64,000 nucleotides of DNA from Glaciecola sp. KUL10 (GCF_003203515.1 NZ_BGNG01000001.1:124001-188000); one strand, 5' to 3'; positions 55,042 to 64,000 are shown, numbered from the stretch's first letter. Program-made: numbers and translations. The notes: generated from the letters alone by a model not told the origin.

Positions 55042-55933
55042 TCATCACCACAATCACTCACGCGGGGGTGAAGCATCCAAACGCATCGGTTGGGCGTTTT
55101 TTCTTAATGTGGTGTTTACCATTATCGAGTTTATTGGTGGTTGGCTCACCAATAGCACGGCCATTATGGCCGATGCGGTGCATGACTTAGGCGATAGCTT
55201 GTCAATCGGCACGGCATGGGGCTTAAACAAACTGAGTGATAAAGAGGCTAACAAGACTTTTTCATATGGCTATAAGCGCTTTTCATTACTAGGTGCATTA
55301 ATCAATGGACTGGTTTTGATTACAGGCTCGGTATGGATTTTATTTGAAGCCATTCCGCGTTTATCTAACCCTGAAATGCCACAAGCTGAAGGTATGTTGC
55401 TGCTCTCTATTTTTGGTATTGCCGTCAACGGTTTCGCGGCGTACAAACTGAGTGGTGGCAGTACGCTTAACGAAAAAGTGCTTAACTGGCATTTGTTAGA
55501 AGATGTATTGGGTTGGGTAGCCGTGCTCATCGTCTCTATTGTGTTGATGTTTAAGCCGTGGGCGATACTCGATCCGATATTATCGATTGGTTTTACACTC
55601 TTTATCTTATTTAATGTAGGCCGTAATCTAAAAGAGACCGTACTATTGTTTTTGCAAGCCACACCCGATAAAAAGCAATTGGAAGAGGTGCGCAATATTT
55701 TATTAGAAAGTGATAACGTGGACAGTGTGCATCATTTCCACATTTGGTCACTCGACGGTGAGCACAATGTGATGACTGCACATATACAGTTAACGCAGAA
55801 TATTTCATTGCAAACCATGAGCGAGTTAAAAGAGGCGCTTAGGGCGTCTCTTGCTAACTATGATTTTGTGCATACGACCATCGAATTTGAATTTGCTGAT
55901 GAGGCGTGCAGAGATGAGGCAGATGCGCTTTAG
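55022..55933 (+). CDS. czcD: CzcD-like CDF zinc/cadmium/cobalt exporter
   Basis: 303 residues. The N-terminus MHSHNHSHHHNHSRGGE is a His-rich metal-binding loop. Six helices follow, with TAIMADAVHDLGDS in helix 2 (HxxxD-type site) and NWHLLEDVLGW in helix 5. The C-terminal cytoplasmic domain (LEEVRNILLESDNVDSVHHFHIWS) is complete. It exports divalent metal from the cytosol, supplying the periplasm where CzcCBA acts. It overlaps the DUF3703 gene. Confidence 0.93.
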   Translation: MHSHNHSHHHNHSRGGEASKRIGWAFFLNVVFTIIEFIGGWLTNSTAIMADAVHDLGDSLSIGTAWGLNKLSDKEANKTFSYGYKRFSLLGALINGLVLITGSVWILFEAIPRLSNPEMPQAEGMLLLSIFGIAVNGFAAYKLSGGSTLNEKVLNWHLLEDVLGWVAVLIVSIVLMFKPWAILDPILSIGFTLFILFNVGRNLKETVLLFLQATPDKKQLEEVRNILLESDNVDSVHHFHIWSLDGEHNVMTAHIQLTQNISLQTMSELKEALRASLANYDFVHTTIEFEFADEACRDEADAL

Positions 55934-56007
55934 CGATTTTCGTGAACAGATAAATCCTGTGCATTATGCTATGCTTCACACGCCAAACTATGGAAGAACA
56001 GTAATAG

Positions 56008-56406
56008 ATGTTTAAAACAAAAGCGACGAGTTATTTAGTGATCATGCTGATTTTATGTCAGTCGTTCACGGCTGTCGCCAGTCTATTGGACTTTCATACG
56101 CTTGATGTTACGCATTTGTCTGAAGTGCACAATCATGATGAGCACGATGGGCACAACGCAAAATCACTTCTTGAAGCTGTTATCAACTCGCCGTCACAAG
56201 ATTCATCTTCATCAGTAGATAATATCCACAATCCAGCAGATTGCCATCACTGCGGTCATTGCCATGGCTCTCATACCCAATGGGTGGGGGATTCATCAGG
56301 TCTCAAACCATTTTTAGTCAACGAAGGTCACGCCTTTTTCTACCTGTCAAAAGTCATTGACGCCCCAATCTCGCGCTTACTTAGGCCGCCCAAATACACC
56401 TCCTAG
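56008..56406 (+). CDS. Exported His-rich protein, CzcI-like
   Basis: 132 residues with a signal peptide ending SFTAVAS. The mature part is rich in His, with HLSEVHNHDEHDGHN and CHHCGHCHGSH, clear metal ligands. Size, histidine clusters and position just before czcCBA fit CzcI-type regulators/periplasmic metal sensors, but the match is by character, not by a firm motif. 67 bp separate it from czcC. Confidence 0.7.
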   Translation: MFKTKATSYLVIMLILCQSFTAVASLLDFHTLDVTHLSEVHNHDEHDGHNAKSLLEAVINSPSQDSSSSVDNIHNPADCHHCGHCHGSHTQWVGDSSGLKPFLVNEGHAFFYLSKVIDAPISRLLRPPKYTS

Positions 56407-56473
56407 TTATATCAAATCTTGGTTCGCTATCTCGGTAGCGGGAAATATTTTTTGAAATAGTAGGATGTAAACA

Positions 56474-57829
56474 ATGACATTTTTATCATTGAAACGCACG
56501 GTGCGCACCTGCACCTTGAGCGTGTATAGCATAGCTGTTTTTGCCTATTTGCCTGCCCATGCGCAGCTACAAAGCAGCAACGAAACAAAGTCGATAAGCT
56601 TAGAAAGTGCCATCAAGCGCACCTTGGCAAATGCACCTTATTTGCATGAATTTGCCTTTAAGCAGCAAGCGCTCAAAGGCGAGTTAAAAACAGCGGCACT
56701 CAAACCTGAATTAAACGCCAGTATTGAGCTTGAAAACTTTTTGGGTACTGGTGAGGTCTCTGGCATAAAAGATACCGAGCTTACCTTAAGCTTATCATCA
56801 GTGATTGAGTTTGGAGACAAACTGCAAGCGCGAAGTAACTTTACTAGCGCCAAATCACAAGTGATTGAAGCACAAAAGCAAATCCGCACCTTGGATATCC
56901 TCGCTGAGGTCACCCGCCGCTATGTGGATGTATTGGCGCAGCAAGCCTTAATTGAAGCGTATGAAGAAGCACAAGCATTAGCGATATACACTTATCAATC
57001 GGTTGCAAAACGCGTTGAAGCAGGCGCATCCCCCGCGTTTGAACAACAACGCGCCGATGCGGCACTGGCGCGTGCAAGACTAGATGTACTCACGGTCAAA
57101 CAAACCCATGTGGCGATGATAAAAAGTCTCGCCATTATGTGGGGCGAGCAAGCACCGCGCTTTACTAAAGTGGAAGGCAATTTGTTTGCATTGTCACCAT
57201 CGCCCTCTCTTTCGGTTTTATTTGAGCAAGTCGCCAAAAGCCCAAACATTGATGTGTTTGTACAGGAATATCGACTGCAAGAGGCGCAAGTCAGGCTAGC
57301 GCAATCGGCCAATCAAGCTGATTTGAGTTGGACAGCGGGCATTCGGCGTATGAACGGTATTGATGAAACCGCCTTTGTGGCAGGGGTCAGCATGCCCTTG
57401 TTCGCTAGCGAGCGAAACTTGGGTGAGTACGAGCAACAAAAAGCTGTGCTTGGTCAATTAGAGCAACAAAGAGAAGGCGCAGTATTAGCGCTCTATCATC
57501 AACTCAATACCGCGCTAATGGCACGAAATAATGCACTGCTTAATGTGCAAACCTTACAAGGTGAAATTATTCCTCCACTTGAGCAAGCCTTGACATTGGT
57601 GGAGCAGGCTTACCTTGATGGTCGCTTTAGCTACCTTGAGTGGGTGAGTACACGTCAAGAACTGCTTGATGCAAAACAAGCCCTTATTCACTCAGCAAGA
57701 CAAGCCCATCAGCGAGCCGCTGATATTGAATCGTTAACGGCAACGCCGTTATCTAGCACTTCGGCAACATCGGCGCAGTCTGCTTTACCCACATCATCAG
57801 TCCCTAATTTTCAGCGAGTGTCAAAATGA
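56474..57829 (+). CDS. czcC: CzcC-like outer-membrane efflux protein (TolC family)
   Basis: 451 residues. A signal peptide ends PAHAQLQSS. The rest is long amphipathic helices of the OMF family, with the two duplicated halves: ISLESAIKRTLANAPYL, ELTLSLSSVIEFGDK, then GVSMPLFASERNLGEYEQQ and YLDGRFSYLEWVSTRQELLDAK near the end. It forms the outer-membrane channel of the CzcCBA pump. The stop overlaps the czcB start (ATGA). The short Ser/Thr-rich tail is unusual. Confidence 0.92.
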   Translation: MTFLSLKRTVRTCTLSVYSIAVFAYLPAHAQLQSSNETKSISLESAIKRTLANAPYLHEFAFKQQALKGELKTAALKPELNASIELENFLGTGEVSGIKDTELTLSLSSVIEFGDKLQARSNFTSAKSQVIEAQKQIRTLDILAEVTRRYVDVLAQQALIEAYEEAQALAIYTYQSVAKRVEAGASPAFEQQRADAALARARLDVLTVKQTHVAMIKSLAIMWGEQAPRFTKVEGNLFALSPSPSLSVLFEQVAKSPNIDVFVQEYRLQEAQVRLAQSANQADLSWTAGIRRMNGIDETAFVAGVSMPLFASERNLGEYEQQKAVLGQLEQQREGAVLALYHQLNTALMARNNALLNVQTLQGEIIPPLEQALTLVEQAYLDGRFSYLEWVSTRQELLDAKQALIHSARQAHQRAADIESLTATPLSSTSATSAQSALPTSSVPNFQRVSK

Positions 57830-58767
57830 AACGTTCAACACTAACCATCACTATTTTATCCTCATGCAGAGTTGCCTTATTGGCAAGCGCATTACTCATT
57901 TCTTTTGCTGCTATCAGTGGCGAGGGCGACCATGACGATGAGAAAAAAGATGAGCATCGCAATGAGTTTGTAACCATGACCCAAGAAATGGCAGCACAAG
58001 TGGGTGTAACGACGCAAGCGGTAAGTGCAGGCACCCTTAACATTACCAAGACAGTGTATGGTAATGTTGTGACCGATCCTGCCTCGCTCAGTCATATTCG
58101 CGCCAGATTTGATGGCGTGGTCACACGCGTTAATGCCAATTTAGGCGACAAAGTCAAAAAAGGCGCTGCACTGGCAGTCGTTGAATCCAATGAAAGCCTG
58201 AAAAGCTACTCGCTTACCGCCCCCTTTGCTGGCACTGTCATTGCCAGACATGCAAACGAAGGTGAATTGTCTAATGGACAAGTGCTCTTCTCATTAGCGA
58301 ATTACGACAGCGTGTGGGCGCAGCTTAAAGTGTTTCCTAATCAACTCCGTTCAGTCGCAGAGCAACAGGCTGTGCAACTCACACTGGCCGATTCAACATT
58401 TGACACCGTTATCAGTCATATTTTGCCCTCACCTGATGAGCAACCTTATGTGCTTGCTTACGCCAACATTGACAATACCTCCGGACATTGGCCGGTTGGT
58501 GCTGCTGTGTTAGGTAATATCACGATTGATACGCTTGATGTTTCTATGCTTGTGCCTAAAACAGCGATACAAGAATACGAGGGTAACAATGTGGTCTTTG
58601 TTAAAAAGGGGGATGAATACCACCCTGAGCCTGTCAGTCTAGGGAAACAAGACGCTGATAACATTGAAGTGCTAAGCGGTATTGCAGTATCGGATGTAGT
58701 GGTTGTGAACAACAGTTTTCTGTTTAAAGCCGACTTGGAAAAATCGGAGGCCGGACATGATCATTAA
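57826..58767 (+). CDS. czcB: CzcB-like membrane fusion protein
   Basis: 313 residues, short for CzcB because the N-terminal metal domain and the long hairpin are reduced. An N-terminal hydrophobic helix/signal (ALLASALLISFAAISG) leads to an acidic His-bearing patch (GEGDHDDEKKDEHRNE). The barrel-sandwich/lipoyl-like halves are GVVTRVNANLGDKVKKGAALAVVESNES and TAPFAGTVIARHANEGE. It ends AGHDH. It joins CzcC to CzcA and may pass metal. Coupled to czcC. Confidence 0.92.
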   Translation: MKRSTLTITILSSCRVALLASALLISFAAISGEGDHDDEKKDEHRNEFVTMTQEMAAQVGVTTQAVSAGTLNITKTVYGNVVTDPASLSHIRARFDGVVTRVNANLGDKVKKGAALAVVESNESLKSYSLTAPFAGTVIARHANEGELSNGQVLFSLANYDSVWAQLKVFPNQLRSVAEQQAVQLTLADSTFDTVISHILPSPDEQPYVLAYANIDNTSGHWPVGAAVLGNITIDTLDVSMLVPKTAIQEYEGNNVVFVKKGDEYHPEPVSLGKQDADNIEVLSGIAVSDVVVVNNSFLFKADLEKSEAGHDH

Positions 58768-58845
58768 TCATCTGAACTTTCTGATCCAACGCATAAGCGC
58801 TTACCTTGTTTATAGTGTTGGCAATTGCGATAGAGGAGTACTTGT

Positions 58846-61800
58846 ATGATTGAATCCATATTAAGGACCTCCATAGAGCGCAAAGGCTTGGTGCTGATGC
58901 TGACCTTTTTGGTGATGGGGTTGGGCTTTTTCAGTTATAACAAACTGCCCATTGACGCAGTACCTGATATCACCAATGTGCAAGTGCAAATCAATACCCA
59001 AGCAACAGGTTATTCACCGCTTGAGACTGAGCAGCGCATTACCTTTGTGGTGGAAACTGCGCTAGCAGGCTTACCTAATCTATCTTACACCCGCTCGTTA
59101 TCACGCTATGGTTTATCGCAAGTCACGGTGGTGTTTGATGAAGGCACCGACCTGTACTTTGCGCGCAACCTTATCAATACCAAATTAGGTGCGATAAAAA
59201 GCCAACTGCCGCAAGGTTTAGAGCCAGAAATGGGACCGATTGCCACTGGCCTTGGCGAGATATTCATGTATACCCTTCGCGCCGAACAAAACGCTCGGCA
59301 AGAAAATGGCGAAGCTTATGATGCCATGGCTCTGCGAGAAATCCATGACTGGATTGTAAAACCGCAGCTCTCATTAGTAAAAGGCGTTACTGAGGTCAAT
59401 GCTATCGGGGGATATGTGAAGCAATATCACGTCAACCCTGAGCCACTCAAAATGCTCAACTTTGGGGTAAGTCTTGCTGATGTTCATGAAGCCTTAGCGC
59501 GCAATAATGCCAATCAAGGGGCAGGCTTTATTGAGCGTAATGGGCAGCAAATACTCGTTCGTTCGCAAGGGCAGTTACAAACCATTAGCGATATTGAAAA
59601 TGTGGTGGTCAAACGCGTTAATTCGATTCCTGTCACGGTGAAAGACATTGGCAACGTGGCAATTGGCAAAGAGCTTAGAACCGGCGCAGCAACGCAAGAA
59701 GGGGTAGAGACCGTGCTGGGCACCGCGATGATGATTGTGGGCGGTAATTCCCGCGCTGTCGCACAAGCAGTCGCTGACAAGGTAGGTGACATACAAGCAA
59801 GTTTGCCCAGTGGGATCGTGATTGACCCAGTCTATGACCGAACAAAACTTGTTGATAAAGCGATTGATACAGTGCATAAAAACCTCGTAGAAGGTGCATT
59901 ACTGGTCATTGTGGTGCTCTTTGTATTGCTGGGTAATATTCGTGCGGCGCTAATTACCGCTGCCGTAATTCCACTTGCGATGCTTGCGACCATCACGGGT
60001 ATGGTCAATTATGGTGTATCGGCTAACTTAATGAGCCTAGGCGCACTGGATTTTGGCCTGATTGTCGATGGCGCTGTGATTATTGTGGAAAACTGTATCA
60101 GGCGATTGTCAGAAGCCCAAAAACGCACAGGTGGCGTGTTGCCATTAAAAGAGCGCCTAGAGTTGGTCTTTCAAGCCACGAATGAGGTGATACGGCCTAG
60201 TTTGTTTGGTGTGCTCATCATCACGGTCGTGTACATTCCGCTGTTTTCATTAACAGGCGTAGAAGGCAAGATGTTCCATCCCATGGCCGCGACCGTCATT
60301 ATGGCGCTGCTAGCAGCGATGGTGTTCTCAATCACCATTGTGCCTGCGGCGGTTGCCATGTTTATGACAGGTAAAGTCAGCGAAAAAGAAAGCCCCATCA
60401 TAGTAGCGGGCAAGTCGGTGTATCGACCTATCTTGCGCGGCGCACTTAAATTCAGATGGTTTGTCTTGGCGGGCGCGGCAGCACTTGTGGTGGTCAGCAT
60501 TTTTATGGCCACGCGACTGGGTACAGAGTTTATCCCGCAACTTGATGAAGGTGATATTGCCCTTCATGCCATGCGCATCCCCGGCACCGGGATTGAACAA
60601 GCCGTGTCGATGCAAAAAACACTTGAAGATAAAATCATGAGCTATCCGCAAGTGAAAACCGTGTTTGCCAAAACCGGCACAGCCGAGGTAGCGACCGATG
60701 CTATGCCGCCTAATGTGACCGACACCTTTGTGATGTTACATCCACGTGATGAATGGCCTAACCCCAATCTCTCGAAAGCCGAATTTGTCGAAATGTTAGA
60801 GCAAGACTTACAAGGAGTGGCAGGTAATAACTATGAGTTCACTCAACCTATTCAGATGCGTTTTAACGAATTGATAAGCGGTGTTCGCTCAGATTTAGGT
60901 ATTAAAGTATTTGGTGACGATTTAGATACTTTGGTCGCCTCGGCTAACGACATTCTCAGCGTATTACAATCCATAGATGGCGTAGCAGATGCACGGCTTG
61001 AACAAGTCGACGACATTCCATTATTTACCATTAACCCTAAATCCATTGCTCTAGGGCGATATGGATTGGATGTCACTGACTTGCAAGCGTGGTTAGCATC
61101 AGCAGTGGGAGGCAATAGTGCAGGGCTGATATTTGAGGGTGACCGTCGTTTTGAATTACTGGTGCGCTTTGATGAACAAACGCGAAGTAATTTAGAGGCA
61201 ATTGGGAATATTCCTATCGCGATACCCGATGGCGGTTTTGTGCCTTTGTCGGAGGTAGCTGAATTAGGCTATTCAAGCGTCCCAAATCAAATTAGCCGAG
61301 AAAATGGTAAGCGACGAGTGGTCGTCACCGCCAATGTGAGAAACCGCGATTTGGGCAGCTTTGTTGATGAAGCTAAAACCCAAATAGCTGAACAAGTGGA
61401 TTTGCCAGCAGGCTACTGGCTCGACTATGGTGGCACCTTTGAACAGTTAGAAAGCGCGAGTCAGCGTTTATCTCTGGTGGTACCTGCTACCTTGTTCGTC
61501 ATCTTGGTGCTCTTAGTGGTGGTGTTTGGCTCGCTGCGAGATGCATTTATTATATTCACCGGTGTTCCGCTTGCATTGACGGGCGGCGTGTTCTCACTGT
61601 GGCTGAGGGACATGCCATTGTCGATATCCGCAGGCGTGGGGTTTATTGCGCTCTCTGGTATTGCGGTACTAAATGGTCTTGTGATGTTGTCGTTTATAAA
61701 GCAACAGTTCAAAGAAACAGGGGAGCTCATCACATCTATTGTTGAAGGGGCCATTACGAGATTGCGTCCTGTTTTAATGACCGCATTGGTAGCAAGCCTT

Positions 61801-61956
61801 GGGTTCGTGCCCATGGCGCTCAACGTGGGTACTGGCGCCGAGGTACAACGGCCTTTGGCAACAGTGGTAATCGGAGGGATAATATCGTCAACCTTGCTTA
61901 CACTGGTAGTGCTGCCCGTACTCTATCGACTTGTGCATAGTAAAGGGAAACAGTAG
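58846..61956 (+). CDS. czcA: CzcA-like heavy-metal RND pump
   Basis: 1036 residues, the usual HME-RND length. Twelve helices with two large periplasmic loops. Helix 4 has ALDFGLIVDGAVIIVEN, the DFG...DG...E motif of divalent-metal (Zn/Co/Cd) HME-RND proteins rather than the Cu/Ag branch. FFSYNKLPIDAVPDI at the N-terminus is typical. It uses the proton gradient to move metal out through CzcB and CzcC. It starts 78 bp after czcB and is the last gene of the operon. Confidence 0.95.
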   Translation: MIESILRTSIERKGLVLMLTFLVMGLGFFSYNKLPIDAVPDITNVQVQINTQATGYSPLETEQRITFVVETALAGLPNLSYTRSLSRYGLSQVTVVFDEGTDLYFARNLINTKLGAIKSQLPQGLEPEMGPIATGLGEIFMYTLRAEQNARQENGEAYDAMALREIHDWIVKPQLSLVKGVTEVNAIGGYVKQYHVNPEPLKMLNFGVSLADVHEALARNNANQGAGFIERNGQQILVRSQGQLQTISDIENVVVKRVNSIPVTVKDIGNVAIGKELRTGAATQEGVETVLGTAMMIVGGNSRAVAQAVADKVGDIQASLPSGIVIDPVYDRTKLVDKAIDTVHKNLVEGALLVIVVLFVLLGNIRAALITAAVIPLAMLATITGMVNYGVSANLMSLGALDFGLIVDGAVIIVENCIRRLSEAQKRTGGVLPLKERLELVFQATNEVIRPSLFGVLIITVVYIPLFSLTGVEGKMFHPMAATVIMALLAAMVFSITIVPAAVAMFMTGKVSEKESPIIVAGKSVYRPILRGALKFRWFVLAGAAALVVVSIFMATRLGTEFIPQLDEGDIALHAMRIPGTGIEQAVSMQKTLEDKIMSYPQVKTVFAKTGTAEVATDAMPPNVTDTFVMLHPRDEWPNPNLSKAEFVEMLEQDLQGVAGNNYEFTQPIQMRFNELISGVRSDLGIKVFGDDLDTLVASANDILSVLQSIDGVADARLEQVDDIPLFTINPKSIALGRYGLDVTDLQAWLASAVGGNSAGLIFEGDRRFELLVRFDEQTRSNLEAIGNIPIAIPDGGFVPLSEVAELGYSSVPNQISRENGKRRVVVTANVRNRDLGSFVDEAKTQIAEQVDLPAGYWLDYGGTFEQLESASQRLSLVVPATLFVILVLLVVVFGSLRDAFIIFTGVPLALTGGVFSLWLRDMPLSISAGVGFIALSGIAVLNGLVMLSFIKQQFKETGELITSIVEGAITRLRPVLMTALVASLGFVPMALNVGTGAEVQRPLATVVIGGIISSTLLTLVVLPVLYRLVHSKGKQ

Positions 61957-62016
61957 TGTTCTTGGGCATTTATTCATAAATGCCCAATTTTTACCAGAAC
62001 GATTTTTAGGTACCTA

Positions 62017-62047
62017 TTGACTCTATATTAAGTATAGACTTTACAAT
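62017..62047 (+). promoter_or_regulatory. MerR-type promoter P3
   Basis: TTGACT (62017-62022), a 19-bp spacer with GTATAGACTT at its end, and TACAAT (62042-62047). Nearly identical to P1. It lies 35 bp before the methyltransferase-like gene, placing that gene under the CadR-like regulator. Confidence 0.85.
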
Positions 62048-62081
62048 CATATTCTTAACGACATATACGATAAGGATTGAT

Positions 62082-62681
62082 ATGGTTTCGCTTATTTTAA
62101 TCAGTAGTTTTTTACTGCTAGCCGTCCTCGGTAGGAGCTTTGTACAATACAAGAGAAATGGTGATTTTGGTATCAGAGCAGCATCTAGAAACGCCCCGTT
62201 AGTAGAAATTTTGCCGGGGACGATATTCGTGATTACATTTTGCCTAGGATTTGGTCTGATTCTTTTTGGTTACTTAGGACGCGTTCCCCCCATATTTGTT
62301 CCTTCAACTCCATTTCAACTTCTCGGCTCCTTGATTGGCGCTTGCGGAATTGCTGTAACCTTGTTGTCTCAAATTCAAATGGGAGATTCATGGCGTATTG
62401 GGGTTGACCCGAAAGAAAGGACTTCACTGATTACTCATGGGATTTACGCAAAGTCTCGCAACCCTATTTACTTCGGTATTTTCCTACTTTGGATTGGAGT
62501 ATGTATAACGTTCCCTCATATACTGCTTTGGGCATGTGCTTTTGTATGTTGGATTTGCATTGAAGTGATTGTTCGAAAAATTGAAGAGCCTTATTTAAAG
62601 AACGTGCACGGCGATGATTTTCTAAAATATCTGTCCAATACCAACCGATATATACCAAAGCATTTGAGATCTAAGCGGTGA
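62082..62681 (+). CDS. Isoprenylcysteine carboxylmethyltransferase-like membrane protein
   Basis: 199 residues with four to five membrane helices. The C-terminal half carries the ICMT/PEMT pattern: HGIYAKSRNPIYFGIFLLWIG, then IEEPYLKNVHGDDFLKYLSNTNRYIP. Proteins of this family use S-adenosylmethionine to methylate small or membrane targets; prokaryotic members often sit in metal-resistance loci without known substrate. Controlled by the MerR-type promoter P3, so linked to the metal response. True protein prenylation is not expected in bacteria. Confidence 0.85.
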   Translation: MVSLILISSFLLLAVLGRSFVQYKRNGDFGIRAASRNAPLVEILPGTIFVITFCLGFGLILFGYLGRVPPIFVPSTPFQLLGSLIGACGIAVTLLSQIQMGDSWRIGVDPKERTSLITHGIYAKSRNPIYFGIFLLWIGVCITFPHILLWACAFVCWICIEVIVRKIEEPYLKNVHGDDFLKYLSNTNRYIPKHLRSKR

Positions 62682-62793
62682 CGCTTAAATAATTGAGTAA
62701 GCTAGGGGAGGGTAATGCACTATCAAGAATAAAGCCTTTCAACGAGAACCAACCTTTGTGATGGCGATTACTACCTCCATCGTTTTTTTGTTT

Positions 62794-62825
62794 CAATGTC
62801 CAATACTGTTTTGTATTAGACATTG
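62794..62825. repeat. Imperfect inverted repeat between convergent genes
   Basis: CAATGTC-C-AATAC pairs with GTATT-A-GACATTG around a TGTTTT loop, one mismatched pair. It lies between two converging genes, but the T-run (62782-62788) is on the wrong side for a terminator in either direction. It could be a weak terminator-like fold or a mobile-element end. Confidence 0.45.
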
Positions 62826-62838
62826 AGTAGATAGCTAA

Positions 62839-63999
62839 TTACAGGACAGGTGCAAAAATTATTTTCTTCAACTCACAATAAACCTTTGTTCTTTTGATTA
62901 TTGGAGCCAAATTTTCAATTGCAAATGCTTCAGGATTGTTTCCTGCTTGAGTAAGTTTCAATCCAGCTTTGACTTCATTGTATAATTGGCCGGAAATTGC
63001 CTTAACATCATCAACTGGTTTTCCTCTAGTAGATAACGATGCTAAAAAAGTTTTTTTATTCGAAATTATTTGCTCTGCAACTTCAGGATTACCATGATCA
63101 GCACATAATTGCTCTATGACTTGATCGTCCCATAAGTAGCTTTCGATGTCTCTTCTCGGGAGCACAACACCACCTGATGATCGTATTTCTTCTATCTCAG
63201 TCTCATTTCTATCGTCTCTATCAAAAATTTTCCATGCTTTGACGCCAGGTGCGATTCGAGCTAAGAGTAACTTAAAGGTGTCACCATCTATATCAACCTG
63301 GTTAGCACCTCCTAAGGGAACAAATTCAGTATTTGGGAACTCAACGCCAAATATTTTCGTATATATTTCGGAATCAAAACTTGGCTTTTTACCCGAATCA
63401 CCTATTCTTCTTCCTTCACAAAATACAATATTTTCAGGGACGATTAATTGAGCTAGGTCGTCTAATGCGGTATCAAAAATCTTCTTCCAATAATCTCTGT
63501 CAGGTAAGCTAGGAGCAAGCGTTTTTGAATCATCAAAGTCAATCCCGTGAAAATCAATAAATTGAACTTCGTTGTCATTTTTAGCCTTTAGTTCTGCAGC
63601 TTTTCTAGCCATTCCAATCGAGTGAGTTGTTAACCAAAGTTGGCAATTATCGGGGATTAGTTCGAATATTACTTCGAGCAATCTCGCCTGCAGACGAGTA
63701 TGCATGTGCAATTCAGGTTCATCAATACAAAATATAGTGTCATTAAAGGCCTCTCGCTTGACCACGAAATCCAACAAGAGATCGAACGCAGCTTTTTCCC
63801 CACCTGAAAGGTTTTTATAATGAAAACCGTCACTACTCCCTTTTGAAAACCTGAAAGTGCCGTTTTCAGTGGGGTTGCCAGGACCATTAAGCGTTAAGTT
63901 ATCAAAGACTTTTAGAACAGCTTCTCTAACTTTACCAATTAACTCATCCGAAATGTCTTCTCCTGATTTCTTTTTTGCCTCTTTACTATTGAAAAGCAC
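62839..63999 (-). CDS. AAA-family ATPase with OLD/DUF4435-like C-terminal part, 5' partial
   Basis: At least 386 residues; the N-terminus with Walker A lies beyond 64000. Seen: ABC-type signature LSGGEKAAFDLLL, Walker B TIFCIDEPELHMH and H-loop LWLTTHS. After it come IVFCEGRRIGDSGKKPSFDSEIY and KIFDRDDRNE with RRDIESYLWDD, the layout of DUF4435/TOPRIM-like regions. Such fusions occur in OLD nucleases and in PARIS-type anti-phage systems. Target unknown; a defence role is an inference from architecture and accessory surroundings. Confidence 0.8.
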   Translation of the reverse strand: MLFNSKEAKKKSGEDISDELIGKVREAVLKVFDNLTLNGPGNPTENGTFRFSKGSSDGFHYKNLSGGEKAAFDLLLDFVVKREAFNDTIFCIDEPELHMHTRLQARLLEVIFELIPDNCQLWLTTHSIGMARKAAELKAKNDNEVQFIDFHGIDFDDSKTLAPSLPDRDYWKKIFDTALDDLAQLIVPENIVFCEGRRIGDSGKKPSFDSEIYTKIFGVEFPNTEFVPLGGANQVDIDGDTFKLLLARIAPGVKAWKIFDRDDRNETEIEEIRSSGGVVLPRRDIESYLWDDQVIEQLCADHGNPEVAEQIISNKKTFLASLSTRGKPVDDVKAISGQLYNEVKAGLKLTQAGNNPEAFAIENLAPIIKRTKVYCELKKIIFAPVL

Positions 64000-64000
64000 A

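Noticed and set aside
62794-62825. Terminator between the methyltransferase-like gene and the AAA gene
   Set aside because: The T-run lies before the stem on the + strand and would be an A-run on the minus strand, so neither direction makes a standard intrinsic terminator.

Overview
The window looks like a chromosome segment of a marine gammaproteobacterium of the order Alteromonadales. The support is the protein families (DUF2835, DUF3466, large NAD-dependent glutamate dehydrogenase, ProQ, Prc), moderate-to-low G+C by eye, and gene order shared with E. coli in two places: msrC/proQ/prc, and pyrD/rlmKL/uup/rmf/fabA. The genus cannot be settled from the sequence alone. No rRNA, tRNA or CRISPR array was recognised.

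Positions 1-30.8 kb are ordinary chromosome. On the + strand lie partial msrC, a small acidic protein, proQ, prc, a sodium-coupled transporter broken by a -1 frameshift at an A7 run, an NhaC-type antiporter, pepN, DUF2835, an envelope operon (DUF1302, DUF1329, Ycf48-like, RND/MMPL exporter), gdhB, pyrD, rlmKL, a glutaredoxin-like protein, uup, DUF3466 and rmf. The minus strand then carries fabA, behind a FabR-like palindrome, and a TPR-TonB protein. Five clear intrinsic terminators separate these units.

Positions 31-37 kb hold a dense light-response and DNA-repair cluster. Four different photolyase/cryptochrome family proteins are present: an unusual cryptochrome, a DASH cryptochrome, a class I CPD photolyase, and an iron-sulfur (6-4)-type photolyase. 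A DUF2256 mini-protein overlaps the end of the last one. A PAS-GGDEF-EAL signalling protein, a DUF3307/SatD pair, a beta-hydroxyacid dehydrogenase and two unrecognised envelope proteins follow.

Positions 43.3-49.4 kb form a Tn7-like transposition module on the minus strand (tnsA, tnsB, tnsC, tniQ/tnsD). Three 18-bp TnsB-type repeats lie just outside tniQ, and a divergent MerR-like regulator lies next to tnsA. TnsA appears to lack two of its nuclease residues. No cas genes and no second transposon end were found, so the element probably runs beyond 64 kb, or its far end is too diverged to see.

Positions 49.4-64 kb are accessory DNA, likely cargo. First comes a candidate defence unit: a small Xre repressor, a palindrome over a strong promoter, a 170-aa protein, an SF2 helicase and an unknown 288-aa protein. 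Next is a cadmium/zinc/cobalt resistance island: a CadR-like regulator, two CDF exporters around a DUF3703 protein, a CzcI-like protein, CzcCBA, and an isoprenylcysteine-methyltransferase-like protein. Three near-identical MerR-type promoters with 19-bp spacers tie this island into one regulon. Last is a partial AAA ATPase with an OLD/DUF4435-like C-terminal half, possibly another anti-phage gene.
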